Assembly (NCBI GenBank): GCA_037501455.1
Contig: CM074856.1
Coordinates: 17,815,001-17,879,000 of the forward strand
DNA: 64,000 nt
Direction: 5' to 3'
Source: Lantana camara
Lineage: Eukaryota > Streptophyta > Magnoliopsida > Lamiales > Verbenaceae
The position numbers and the translations under genes were made by a program. The first letter of the stretch is position 1, and each line of letters begins with the position of its first letter. The notes under the pieces were generated by a model. It saw only the letters and a list, made by a program, of their open reading frames with translations. It was not told the origin of the DNA and did not search any database. Of the stretch, positions 11,480-23,399 are shown piece by piece.

Positions 11480-13000
11480 TTTAATAATAATATATAAGTA
11501 TTATGTAGTTCGAATTTCAATAAAAAAAATTAGCTAGCTTGAAAAAGGCCATTTTTTTTGGTGAAATTTGTAAAAAATAATGTATTTGGACTTTCAACAT
11601 GATTTTTAAAATATTATTTCATTAAAGTTCAAATGCTAAATTCAAAGTGAGAATTAATATAAAAAGTATATGTTATTTAATTAAGAGTTGGGTAAACAAT
11701 TCCTAATTAATGTCAACTCATCAACAAACATGACTTCCATTAGCGGTTGAAGTGGGAAAAGCAAAAATAGTGGGAATACAATGTAATTAAATAAATAATG
11801 TTATTGTTAATAGCGTCCATCAAAGTGGTTAATAAATTCATTTTTTAGGATAATAATTCCAATTCAAATCTCATTTGGGGTGTATGGTACAAAAATAAAA
11901 AATAAATAATGTTATTGTGACAAGCAGAAAAATTAGTGATAAACATTAGTATCAGTGAATATATAGGTTACGGTACATGAGTTCGAATCTTATCGAAGTT
12001 AGTTGGAGAATCAACAATAATTTTCCTAAAAAAATAATAATATTGTTAGAAAATTATTAGAATATCTTTTTTGTCTAAGCGAATTATTGTAATTGTAGAT
12101 AATTTAAAATATAGTAAGGGGCAAATGTTTGACAACCCATATGACCAAACATGGTTATGGAATATAATTAGTTTTTGTTTAAACTATAATTAGTTGATAA
12201 TCTTTCTTGGTCCTGTATGAAAAGATATATACTTGTCAAATTTAAACGAGGAATGTTCGTACTTACTTCCTAACTCAAAAATTAGCTTATGTTCTCAATT
12301 TTAATTACGTCATTATGTTATGTTTTCAATTTTAATTACCTCTTGAATAATGTGTGGGCTTGGTACATTCAACCAAAATTCAGTTTGTCTTTTAAAATTC
12401 AACTCAAACGGTTGTAGAAGGGAAAATATTGAGATGGAATAGTGTTAGAAAGTTAGAAGTCGGCCTAGTTACGGATATAATATGATAGGCAAAAAAATTG
12501 AAGAAATTCTTTACGCGACCAAGAAATTTATAGAACACGCTTTTATCATTCATCGAGAGAAATAATTATTTAATTTTTGATGTATAATAATTTTATACTC
12601 CTCATGCGACTGGATATTATAATTTAGGGTACCCAGAAATAATTCTTAATTTTTAATTAATTATTTGGAGAGCTGGGGTACCCACAAAATTATCAAAATA
12701 AATTAGATAATATAATTTATAAAAAAAAGATATAAAGCTTAATTAAGATAATATTATAAAATATCGAATACGATATTAGACCCGAGTATCCACTATACGA
12801 TATAATAAAATTATACTAGCTCAATCAAACTCGTTCGTATCATCCATCCGAATTGACACCCCCCATTTTGAAGGCATACCAAGACTGGTCACCTAGAAGT
12901 ATGCAATGATGCACAAAATAAGAAGGGTAAAACTGAGAATTCACTGAAACCCTCGTAAGCCCACAAGTTGAAGTTGTCGTTGATGGGCAAATATCAAAGT
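11480..13000. other. AT-rich intergenic DNA
   Basis: No gene seen. A further degraded SINE-like copy lies at about 11815-11895 (AAGTGGTTAATAAATTC... then TTTGGGGTGTATGG and A-rich DNA). Confidence 0.45.
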
Positions 13001-13260
13001 GCAATTGCCAGCCGCCTAGCCTGACCGCCTCAAAGGCGTGTTGAAGACGCGCGCATCAAACGTGTACGATATCAACTTCACCACGTGGTGCTTGCTCATT
13101 GGATGACGCGATAAAAGTCGGCCAAGTCCTCCAAGCCTGGGCCCCCACATGTGACGCGGCGCTCGATGAGGGTAGGATGCAGGAGAGTCTCGGTGACGTC
13201 GGCTGTAGACAATTTTAGCTCGGTGGGTCAACGCTTTTTTGTCTTTTTCCTCACTTTGGC
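13001..13260. other. GC-rich island, unassigned
   Basis: A ~260-bp GC-rich block in AT-rich DNA. It contains the perfect 12-bp palindrome CACCACGTGGTG (13079-13090) around a G-box. A 71-codon minus-strand frame overlaps it but resembles nothing I know. It may be a gene fragment or element remnant. Confidence 0.35.
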
Positions 13261-13385
13261 GCCGACTTCTTATTAGTTGGACTTTTTTTACTAATTATAA
13301 AGGTGAAAACGATAATTACAGAAATAAAATTAAATGTTATATATATGAAATTGATTATATTATATATATATATATATATATATTC

Positions 13386-13482
13386 TTTTTTTTTTTTTAA
13401 TACACGTATATCCAAATGGGATTCGAACCCGAAAATTAATCTAAATAATGAATCCATTAACCATTTAGAGTAACCCCTATTG
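13386..13482 (-). mobile_element. tRNA-derived SINE-like repeat
   Basis: Reading the minus strand: GGGGTTACTCTAAATGG, then box B GGTTCGAATCCC (about 13420-13431), then TTTGGATATACGTGTATT and a 13-base poly-A (poly-T on plus, 13386-13398). Confidence 0.6.
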
Positions 13483-13489
13483 ACGGCTC

Positions 13490-16400
13490 TCTATAATCAG
13501 TTTGTTGGATATAAAAGAATTTTGTTTAATTTATAATCTTAAAATATAGTATTAATTTTCTAAAGTTAAAAAAGTATACAAGACTATTGAATCTCATAAA
13601 TTGACTTATATTATCGCAAATTTGAAATTACCAAAGCTTAAAAAAATTAAATAACTATGCGTGGTTACATTTTGCAAGAAACTCAGTGGTGATAAAAGGT
13701 CAATTATTGACTTTTAACAATATAATGAAAAACTAAGGAAATTTATTTATCTTTTAGTGAAAAATTAAATTGTATTTAAGGGCACTTAAATATCTTCGAA
13801 ACCTCAATGACCCGCCTCTCATGATCAAGCCTTTAAGGCTTGATATTGGACCAAACTTATCTTATCCCCTCTCATGATCGCTTGGCATCTTTGTATCTTA
13901 AATTTAAAGGAGGTTGAGAGATGTTGGATGCATGTGCCCAAGACATTGTATCAGATAAATTTGATATTAGATCACCTATCTTATCGAGTCATAATACTTA
14001 ATCTCCAAAAATATTTCTATTGATTTTGAAATGTGAGGAAAGATCAATCCAAAGACATTGTTCATTGATTTATTTGCACCCTATGTATATTTTCATTTTA
14101 TGGGATGAATACGCACTTTTGACCTAATTAACTGTCTTAACATACATCAAAATTTGAACTCAGATTTTTTCCTCTCTTATGCACATCAGTGTCATGCAGA
14201 GGATGATCGAACAACCTCCACTTGCTATTTTAATATTTGTGTTATCTTAGTAGAAAATAAAACTCTTATCGTGGAGGGTTGAGGCAATTACGTTCGTAGA
14301 TTCGAAATCCTTTTTCCAAGTGTCAAATAAAAGGAGATTATCAAGTAAATCCCATGAAAAATGCATGGACCATTCATATCCCTTGCTTTCCAATCAACTA
14401 AGCAACTTTGCGCTAATTAGGACGGCAGTCCGCAACTCATTGCAAATTGCAATACTTAGGAAAAGAAAAACAATTTAAATATTTGAATTAGTATTATTAT
14501 ATTAGAATTAAAAGGTAACAAAAATAAATAAATAAAAAGACAAGTAAGCAAATGTGAGCCGTCCATAATGGTTGGTACTGGAAATAGGCCAATGAAAAAC
14601 GGTGCATATGGTCATAACTCATAACTACTCAATCAATTATCACAAAGTTTTTAATCAATATCAATGCCTCCCATCCTATCTATATGGCGATATGAATAAA
14701 TCAATATATATTTTTTCTTCAATTCTTCATATGAGGAACATTGGACACAATATTCCATACGACATGATATGACAAAATAATATTTTTAAAAGTATTCGTA
14801 TAGTCGAGCTCCCAACACAATCACACCTCTTAAAAATCTTCACATTTTATAAATAATACTAAATTCAACTTGCTTTTTGTCACTTGCACCGTACCTTTTT
14901 GTTGTTGATATTGCTATGATTATTGATTACGATGGGGAAGTTAACGAAATGTTACTTAAAGTATGATATACTTGATGGGTTTTGCTTGATAATTTATTTG
15001 GATGATGTTTTGATAGTCATCTTGCCATATTGCATATACATGTATAAATATTTAACTTCGAATTATCATATATGTATATTATTATATTAACTAAGCATGA
15101 GAGCAATTTTCTACTATATTGATACATAATATTTTTTTGAACCATTAGATCTACATATTATATATATTTTTTATAGCGTCCTTAAAAAATATCAATTTTT
15201 GATGTCTTGTTATAAATATTTTTGTTACAGTTTAATGTACGGATATTTAAAAAAAATTATTTTATCATATCATATAGCGTTGAACATTTCTCAAGTATCA
15301 TAATAATCGCATCAATCAAGTAAAAATTCAAGAAAAACATGGAAAAAGGAAGAAAGTACCCTAGGGCTATAGATGAATGAGAGAGATACAATTGCTAAAA
15401 CTAAAAGTAAAGCAGCCCATATTTTTCACAAGTGGACTCGTATGTCGTCACTCGTCATCAACATCATATTTCATTACCCCTGTCAACTGTATATATCACT
15501 CTAGCGATGTATAAAAAACATCGAAAATTCTACCCTAAAACCGATTTGATCAAACTTAATTAATTAAAAGGGCACATATTATATTTATTATTTAATTTGT
15601 CACTCTTACTAAAATTTCTACTAATCACACAACAAGTATAAAGGACTTATCTCTCATTATGGTCGAGTCAGAGATTAGAATTTTCCAAGAAAGTCTTGAG
15701 TGACCATAGATATTCAACGGAAATGGAGGACCTACTTAAGAATGCAAGAGAAAAGGGAAAGTGATTCTCAAAAAGGGTGTCATTTTCAAAGGAAAACATT
15801 AGGATCTTTCATATATCTATTGGACGTAGATAGATAGATGGAAAACCATACATCCATGTTGAAACGCCCAGATAAAGATCTTCCTTGAAAAAGCTAAAGT
15901 CTGCAATGAACAGCAGACTCTGCTAAAAATATCATAGTTTGAAACAATAATCGAATCACAATATTATAATTGTACATAAATTGTGAGTTAAGATAAGAAA
16001 GTTTTTGATCCCGCACCCGGCGGGTGCTCCCCTCCTTCCCTCATTCGCACACACAGATCGACAGAGGCATATATGCTCGTGAAAAAGAAACAGGGAGTAC
16101 TTGGGCGGGATCGACCTTCATTTTAGTAAAACAGTAAGAAACAAATCTATAAACAAAAAAAAAAAAAGTTATAATATAAAAAGAAAAAGGGCAAAAAAGA
16201 AGAAGAAAAGCAAATCTAGCATGCAGATCTGCAGTATTGTCATCAAAGATAGGCATAATGGCCAATGCAATATGGTGTGGCCATCATCACTTCATTGCAT
16301 TCCCAATGCAATCTCTGCACATTCACACTTACAAGCTCATCCATTTTGCTTGCGTAGGAAGATATTACAGCTTCAAACTCAACGTAAAAAGCCTATCGAG

Positions 16401-17040
16401 CAAAACACGGACGGACATTATTCATGTCTTGGAATTAATATCCGGCTCGTAACAAAGCTTTAGTTGAGTCAAACTCGAACTAAAATTATTCATCTTAAAA
16501 CCAATACGAGCATGACTGGGACATAAAAATCGAAGACTCAAAATTTGTTAGCAAATGTTGGAATAATAAGCAAAAATTACTCTCTTACTGAGTGTCCAAT
16601 TTCAAGCAAGAATTGGGCACTCAACCACCTTGTTAAGAGTCTTATGACTATTGACAAACTTTCACACAATTCAGAATTAGATTTGGGCATTTCAGTGCCA
16701 TTAGCAATTGCTGATTAAGGCTTCTGGAAAAATGAAATAAGATAGGAAAACGGAATTTCCCATAAACTACAGATATTATTACTAAATCTGTCAAACACCA
16801 ATACAAATCAAAGACGAAAATAAAATGACAGCATCAAACCAGACCCTTCGACCATATGACTAGACAGAGGAGGGATAACTTATAAGATCATCATATCCTT
16901 GTCTTGAACAAGAATACTCAAGTTTTCCAACCCAAACACCGAACCAGAATCTACTTCACAGCCTAAGGCCAACACCTCTGAGCAGCAGTGCAAGCCAACT
17001 TTCACACATATCCCATGGATAAGGAAAAGAGATTGAGACC
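13490..17040. other. intergenic DNA
   Basis: No gene is supported in this 3.5 kb. Open frames around 16041-16463 overlap on both strands and are lysine-rich by base composition. Degenerate GACACGATA/GTATTCGTAT words occur near 14740-14810. Confidence 0.45.
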
Positions 17041-17045
17041 GTTGC

Positions 17046-17558
17046 TCAAATCTTATCAAGCTTTTCAGCCTTCACAACAGGGTTGGCTTTAGCAATAGCT
17101 TCCTGCCCCGCAGTCCGGTAATCAAACGGGCACTCATGTTTGTCGGTGTAACGATGAACCGAACAGAAGATATTGCCGCACCGGCAGTTGAATCCCGTCA
17201 GACCGACCCGTTTCCTGCAAGTGCCACACCTTTTTGGGCCTTCCTTGATCTCCTCAATTTTTTCACTTTGAGGTGATGCAGAAGATGCTTGTTGTGTACC
17301 TGTAACAGTTTCTAATGGGGTTGATTGTGGTTCGGTGACGATAGGGGTGTGTGTTTCCTTTGGTTCAGCAGTGGAGCTCCCGTTCATGATGCTCTGAATG
17401 GATGAAGCAGCAAGTTTGGCTTGTTCTTGCTTCAGGAAAACATCTTTGTAGCACTTGGAGCACATGTTCATGGTTGCTGCTGTTCCAAAGAATCCACAGT
17501 TGTTGATGCAGAGGATGGGGGCTTGAGGGGTTTGGCATCCTGTCTCATTTTGTTCCAT
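17046..17558 (-). CDS. A20/AN1 stress-associated protein (SAP2/SAP8 type)
   Basis: A 170-residue A20/AN1 protein with a single coding exon. A20 cysteines are C17, C21, C33 and C36; the AN1 finger uses C111, C114, C125, C127, C132, H135, H141 and C143, and the protein ends [10 protein letters not shown], typical of the large plant SAP subgroup. The start at 17558 gives MEQNETGCQ; 15 nt upstream on the transcript is a 3' splice site (TTTTGCAG, AG at 17575-17574), so the longer open frame reading in from 17600 is intronic. The gene thus has a 5'UTR intron, as many plant SAP genes do. It lies 9 kb from the SAP5-like gene on the same strand, but the linker regions are unrelated, so the pair is not a recent duplication. 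Role inferred from family: stress and hormone signalling through ubiquitin-related zinc fingers. Confidence 0.95.
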   Translation of the reverse strand: MEQNETGCQTPQAPILCINNCGFFGTAATMNMCSKCYKDVFLKQEQAKLAASSIQSIMNGSSTAEPKETHTPIVTEPQSTPLETVTGTQQASSASPQSEKIEEIKEGPKRCGTCRKRVGLTGFNCRCGNIFCSVHRYTDKHECPFDYRTAGQEAIAKANPVVKAEKLDKI

Positions 17559-17573
17559 TTTCTTGAAGATTTC

Positions 17574-19812
17574 CTGCAAAAGTGTTTCAGAAATTAGCAT
17601 GTCAAATATATTAGTACAGCATTACAAAACGACAGGCTCCACGTGCAAACAATCCATTAAGCTTTTAGAGATCCAAGATTTACACAGTTCATATCATGTG
17701 TACCAAGTCCATTTGAGAGATTGACCATTCAAGTTGCTCTCATGGACCAGACATCCATGAGGCTAACATGATTCAGATTTCTTTAGACGACAGAGGACTT
17801 GCCCACATCAATCAAGCTTTTTTTTTTAGGATCTATACATATGAACATATATCCATCTAGAATCTAGTTATTTCATTACTGCTAATAATTACAAGTTCAC
17901 CAGTAGCTTGAAAATTTTGAAACACAGCCCTACAAGAAAAAAGTAGGATCTCGCTGAACTGTCGCACAATAGAAGTGATCTACCCTAGGGCATCAAACCA
18001 TTTGACCATGACCAGTACCACGTGAAAGCCTTTACTTTATGGAGGTGGAAGGAACAAAAGGAAGACCAGCATCGGGGAAAAAACAGAATAACAGGAAACA
18101 TAAATCTGTCGGGGAAAAACAAAGATACGCAGAGCAGTCTTGACAGGCAAACACACTTATCAGCTTCAGAGATTTCCCACAGGCAAATAAAATTTTATTT
18201 AACAGGATCAGCATTTTGCAGCCCAGCAAACAGTAACCCTCATTTAAGTTGAAAAATCAAACCCTCATACAGTAACCCTCAACGAGCCAGGCTGCAACCA
18301 ATTTCTTTGAAGTGGTAAGAAGGGGCTATCAAACAACTTGAACCTCTCTTAAGATATTCATATATCAAGTCCATTCAAGTTTTACAGCAACAGCTTTATG
18401 GCACCTTTGTAGCCAAAGCAGTATCCTTAACGGCATCTGGGTGCAGAATATGCAATACTTGTCGGACACAGAACACCACATAACTAGTAAGAACAATACC
18501 TACATGCTAATATCTGGCAGTCGATTGTACCAAATTGTAATGGCCAACTTCCAAAAAACAAAACATAGTAGTTCTAAACTTCTCCTATAGTTGTCTAACC
18601 ACTAGATCTGTTGTATCCTAATATTAAACATGTTAGGATCCATCCCAGAGTGACGCATATATCAAGGAACCAAATGAGAAAACCAGATAACCATGCAAGC
18701 ATTGCTCACCAATCAGATGCCTCATCTTTTTCCATACAACATCTTCATAATATCGTGCTACCAACACAGACTTAGATGCCCCGGTACCTTTCTCTATGCT
18801 CCCGTCTAATAACCCCTCTACCTTATTAGCAACCTACTGCTTTACTTTCATCTTCGCCAACACCACAATTTGCCCCACATTTCAATTTATCTCATTACTT
18901 CACCTTCACCAAACTCCTACCCCAACTCCTCTTTTATGTTCCTTCTGAAGTATTTAGTTTTGACATAAAGCTCAGAGTGGAGTCATTGTCATTAAGTTTT
19001 GATGCGACAAACTATGACAAACTAGACCACTACATGGACCAACCCATCCAATATAACAAATGGAGGAATCTGCTGCTTATAGTTGTCAAATAGACAAAGA
19101 TGCACTATAATTGTTCCGCTCTCCAATCCAATCATCCTATTTGCTTACCGGGTGCTGTCAAAGCCCCAACACCTCACTTTAAATCTAAGACAAGAAAAAC
19201 CTTCCACAAAAGCTTCACTTGAAGCAAACTTAAGTTGAATCTCATCTCCTGCATGGCTAAACCAAATTTATCTTCAACATGTAAAAGCCTTAGGCAATAT
19301 TTTTCCCAATAAAGGTTCCCTATTTAATACAATCACTTCGACCTGATTGAAGAACACCACATGAAAATCTCACCACACAATCACACCAGTTAAAACAAAA
19401 TCGCAACAATCCCCGAATCACTCAAAGGAACTTTGCCCCTAACTTGACTTTAATCAACAAACCTTCGTCAATTTAAGACTGGTGGGTATTGTAATACATA
19501 ACACCTCAGAACTAATACAATAAACACATGCGAATATATACACAAAGACCAAAAACAAAAAAAGTAGTCAGAAAACTGTACTGACCTGTTCGCTAAGGAG
19601 ACGAAATAGAAAACCTTGTCAGAGCTTCCGCCTCTAATCCCCTGTCAATCAACGACGAAACAAACAATCAAACATAAAAAAGAAATCGATAGAACAACCC
19701 ATAATCATCAACATGCTCAAGCACTAAAATATACGAATCTCAACACAAAAAACAATTGACCCATGCTCTGCGTGCGTGCGCGCATGCTTGAGATACAAAG
19801 AGAGAGACTAAC
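17574..19812 (-). other. inferred 5'UTR exons and introns of the second SAP gene
   Basis: Inferred from splice signals: leader exon 1 ends at 19812 (AGG|GTTAGT); intron 19811-19642 ends in GATTGACAG; exon 2 is 19641-19586; a donor CAG|GTCAGT starts a 2.0 kb intron (19585-17574) ending in TTTTGCAG before the coding exon. Exon 1 is rich in CT on the coding strand. The single-intron alternative with a different donor cannot be excluded. No other gene is seen in the long intron. Confidence 0.45.
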
Positions 19813-19895
19813 CCTAGAGGCGAACAGGAAATTGAGAGAGAATAGAGAGAGAAAGGGAGAGAGAGATTTGAAAACATTGAAAGAAGATTCACAGG

Positions 19896-19903
19896 TATAT
19901 AAA
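19896..19903 (-). promoter_or_regulatory. candidate TATA box, second SAP gene
   Basis: TTTATATA on the minus strand, followed downstream on that strand by a CT-rich leader (19880-19815). Position fits a start near 19870. Confidence 0.5.
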
Positions 19904-19909
19904 GATGGC

Positions 19910-20481
19910 AGGGAACGAGAGGAGTAGCTACCTATTGTCGGTCTATCGGTCTTCGGCCACGTTTCGCGTAACTATTGGGCGACAATTTCCTCCAGCCAAT
20001 AGAAACTGTGGTTGCATTCAATCGTAGTGGAAAAGGAAGCAGGGGATTATTAATTATTTAATATATATATTTGAATGAATTGGCAGATTCACATGATACG
20101 TGGCATTAGTTACCTGATTTAAGTTTGTTTCAATTATTTACCGACTTAGGTATGTGGTTTTAATTATTCCTAAATTAGATTATTTTTAATATGACCAAAA
20201 TATTTTAATATCTTAATTTTTCATGAATATTATATCTATCATGAATGTGTTTCGATATAATATTAGAAAATAATTTTTTGTGTACATTTAGGGGCCTAGC
20301 CCATATATCCAGTCAATTGATCCCTCGCAAAGCTATATATATAACTGATAATTCGTATATAATAATTCAGAACTCGCAAAACTATTCCGTTATAAATTAC
20401 ATGTGGATAGTTTTGTCAAAATTTATTTTGAACATATTTATGTTACATAATTTTATTTAAAGGAATTAAAGATTTCGTATA
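19910..20481. other. upstream flank, no gene
   Basis: Promoter-distal AT-rich DNA between the second SAP gene and the Tat element. Nothing else is recognised. Confidence 0.4.
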
Positions 20482-20521
20482 GATATTGATGGGGTCAAAA
20501 TACGATCGTCCCACGTTAGGA

Positions 20522-20957
20522 CACGTGGCATCACCGAGATGATGACATCTGTCTCCCCAAGGTTACACCCATCAGTGCACGAGCACTAAGCCCAACAAGC
20601 GCAATCCTTCTTCAGGAGTTAAGCCCAACGAGCGCTGTCACTATCACGAGCGTCCTTCATACTGTATGATTGGCACGCCCACGTGCCAAGGGAGCCCTCT
20701 TCGAGCGTCACACTCCCTCAGAGTGGCCTCCCCTTTGGCTCGTCACTTGAACTGAAGCCTTCATTCCCCCCAGCGAATATCTTGGCTTCCAATACTCCAG
20801 GTTGTCACGAGAGCGCTCTTAAGCCCTCATTACCAACCACCCAAATGGCTCTCTGACACAACGTACATGCCCGCGCACCTGCCACTGTTGCCAGCACCAA
20901 CTTTTGGCCGCTTTTGCAGAAGATTCCTCCTAGGTTTCTCTCTCATGGCGCCACGTG
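20522..20957 (+). promoter_or_regulatory. three G-boxes in the LTR U3
   Basis: Perfect CACGTG hexamers at 20522-20527, 20680-20685 and 20952-20957, all upstream of the TATA box. G-box/ABRE cores bind bZIP and bHLH factors, so stress or ABA-linked transcription is plausible. All three are intact in the 3' LTR too. Confidence 0.6.
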
Positions 20958-21019
20958 TTAGGGCAACATTCGGCCAGGACCACTTGAGGCAAATGACCAA
21001 AGGGCCCTTGACCCTCAAC

Positions 21020-21027
21020 TATAAATA
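21020..21027 (+). promoter_or_regulatory. LTR TATA box
   Basis: TATAAATA, matched at the same offset in the 3' LTR (33076-33083). It would drive the genomic transcript from about 30 bp downstream. Confidence 0.7.
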
Positions 21028-21303
21028 GCTAAAGTCATCTTCTACACAAGTAAGCATTCTTCATCACTGAAATTGTGACTGAACTTACGTTTCTCCTTCA
21101 TACCTTGAACTGACTTGAGCGTCGGAGAGCCAAACTGGGCATCACCCCCAGTTCCCCCAGCTTGGCCTTCTGACTTTTATTGTGCTTGTCCCAACAGGTA
21201 GAACCCCCTTTCTCATTTCCGGCGAATCTCCGGCGGTTTCCTCCACAACTACAAATCGTAAAGTGTTTGGATTCGGACCCTCACATTCTGAACCCATCAT
21301 TTT

Positions 21304-21320
21304 TGGCGCCGTCTGTGGGA
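21304..21320 (+). other. primer binding site, tRNA-Asp-like
   Basis: TGGCGCCGT begins 4 nt after the LTR and matches the 3' end of plant tRNA-Asp over nine bases; the following CTGTGGGA diverges from the tRNA, as is common in Tat elements. Confidence 0.75.
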
Positions 21321-21389
21321 AACCGTTTCTCTATCCCTTTCTTTCTTTTTGTTGGTAGAAGAGCAAGCACACTCTTATCCTTTCCAGTC

Positions 21390-23399
21390 ATGGTCGCCAC
21401 AAGGTCTGGAGCCGTGGGAGGAGGAGATAACGCCTCCCAAGATGCCAATATCATTATTCCCTCCACCGCTACTGGTGGAGCCCCACCTCCTTCCGTCACC
21501 GTTGGTGGAGCACCTCCCGCCGCAGGAGTGATTCCGCAAGCAGAGTCTTCAGTACCTCCACCTACACCGCCGGCACTGCCGATTCCCGCCGCCGCTGGAG
21601 GAGTCTCTTTCTCTGCTCCTCCGCAGCCTGCTCAGAACCCGTGGTTCCATCCCCAGGTGAATCCCGGATTGCAGGGTTACATGATGCCCCCACCCGGTTA
21701 TACCCTCACCCCGTCTGTTATGGTGCCGCCGGTCCAGCCGTATCATGCTGGTCAGATCCAGCTCCCGGTGGTGATCCCCAGGGAGATTGAAGGAGTGGAG
21801 TTACCTCCACTAACCACCCAACAGTTGAGGGCTCTCTATGCCCAGTGTGAGGTTCAGGCGGCCCAGGGAGCATAGGAGAGGTTCCACTCCATGTACTTTC
21901 CCTCTGGGCAGTCCACTCAAGTTGCAGCCCCTTTGGGCGGACAACAAAACTTTCCCCTCAGAGAAGCCCAGGCTGTCCTGAGGGCACAACCGCCACCACC
22001 ACCAGCCAGAGAAGTGCCCCTGCAGGAGGGCAACGAGCGTCCCTCCATGGGCAGGAATAAGGAGCCCACAGAACGAGTGAACGAGAATGAAGGGGACTCT
22101 CATGCCTCCAGGAGGGGGTCACGAGCCCTCAGACAAGGGGACAGACAAGGAAACGTGAATCCTGACATCCTCGCGGCTGTGCAAGACCAGCTGTAGGGTC
22201 TAAAGGATATTGTGGGACAGCTCTCACGAGGGCGTTCAACTCAAATCTCCCCTAGTCGGGATGAACGGGTTGACGCCAGAAGCACCCGTACCAAGGACCC
22301 CCCACCAAAGGTCCCCCACCGCAAGGAGCCGGAGGAGAACTTCGGCACGTATGAGTACCACCCGTTGGCGAGGGGCTCGCCCCTCGTGGAAGAAGTTTTG
22401 ATGGCCCAAGCAGGCATGGCCAAAATCCCCACTTCCATCAACCGATACGACGGGACGACTGATCCGGCTGAACATCTGGATCACTTTTTACATCTAATGC
22501 ACCTCTACGAGCATTCCAGCAACTACTGGGCCAAAGTGTTTGTCACTTCCTTAGTGGGAATGGCTCAGGAGTGGTACAAGCGACTGCCGCCGCGCTCGAT
22601 TCACTCATATGAAGAGCTGGCTCATGCTTTCCTCAACCACTTTAATTCTTTGAAAGCGCCAGTCACCGCACCTACTGCCCTTTACAACGTGGTGCAAGGC
22701 AGGAGCGAGTCTCTGCGCTCGTTCTTCGCCCGCTTCAACAAGGAAATCCTACAGGTGGAGAGGCCTTCTATGGATTTCTTGATCCCAGTGCTCTTTCAGG
22801 TTGTGGATCACAAGCAGTATGTGAGCAAGAAGTTTGCCGACGCCATTGTAGAAAGGAGGCCAGGGACCCTCATGGCCTTGAGAGAGGTTGCCAAGCCGTT
22901 CTTCGCGCTCGAAGACATGTATGGGACGAATGGTCCCCGGCATCACAGTCCAGCCCGGAACGAGCGACCCCATCACGAGCGGGGACGGGAGGTGGTAGTC
23001 AAGAAGGAGCGCCCTCAAGAGCGCAAAAGGTCGCCACCACCCCCTCGTCGATTCGAGCGGATCCCGCTCACCCGGCCGAATTCAGAAGTCTACAACCTGT
23101 CCGATAAAAAGCTCTTTAAGAGACCCATCAAAATGAGGGAAACGGACTCACTCAGGCGCTCGAACAAATACTGCGCATTCCACAAGCAGAGGGGGCACGA
23201 CACAGATGAGTGCCGCCAGTTGGAAGCTGAGATTCAGAGGCTCGTCGCAGGGGGCCACCTGAAGGAATTCGTCCGGGTGCTCGAGCGTTACGATGAACGC
23301 TGCAACGAGCGCGCCGGAGGAAGAAGGAGAAGTCCGTCCCAATCGAAGAGCCCAAGGGGTAGGGGACCCCCTGAAAGCAGCAGTGGCCGGGGGCAGTAA
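21390..23399 (+). pseudogene. Tat gag, two in-frame TAG stops
   Basis: One reading frame runs from the ATG at 21390 to the TAA at 23397-23399 and is broken only by TAG at 21873 and TAG at 22194. Order: proline/alanine-rich N-terminus (21390-21870), charged linker, Retrotrans_gag-type capsid region (about 22440-22830, with EWYKRLPPRSI and LRSFFARFN), arginine-rich stretch, and a CxxH...GHxTxxC knuckle (about 23170-23215). Gag would form the particle that packages element RNA. The last 107 nt overlap the start of the pol frame, which lies in the +1 frame. The stops could be decay or, less likely, read through; the flanking codons do not match the known CAR-YYA leaky context. Confidence 0.85.

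Larger units (their letters stand above)
20487..21299 (+). repeat. 5' LTR of Tat element
   Basis: 813 bp, TG...CA with 7-bp inverted ends. TATA box at offset 533. Three CACGTG G-boxes. GAGCG-containing words are frequent. Confidence 0.97.

Noticed and set aside
16041..16463. overlapping frames on both strands
   Set aside because: Lys-rich from A-runs, no domain, both strands open by composition.
21180..21389. gag starting inside the LTR
   Set aside because: That part is LTR and primer-site sequence read through by chance; the ATG at 21390 follows the primer site.
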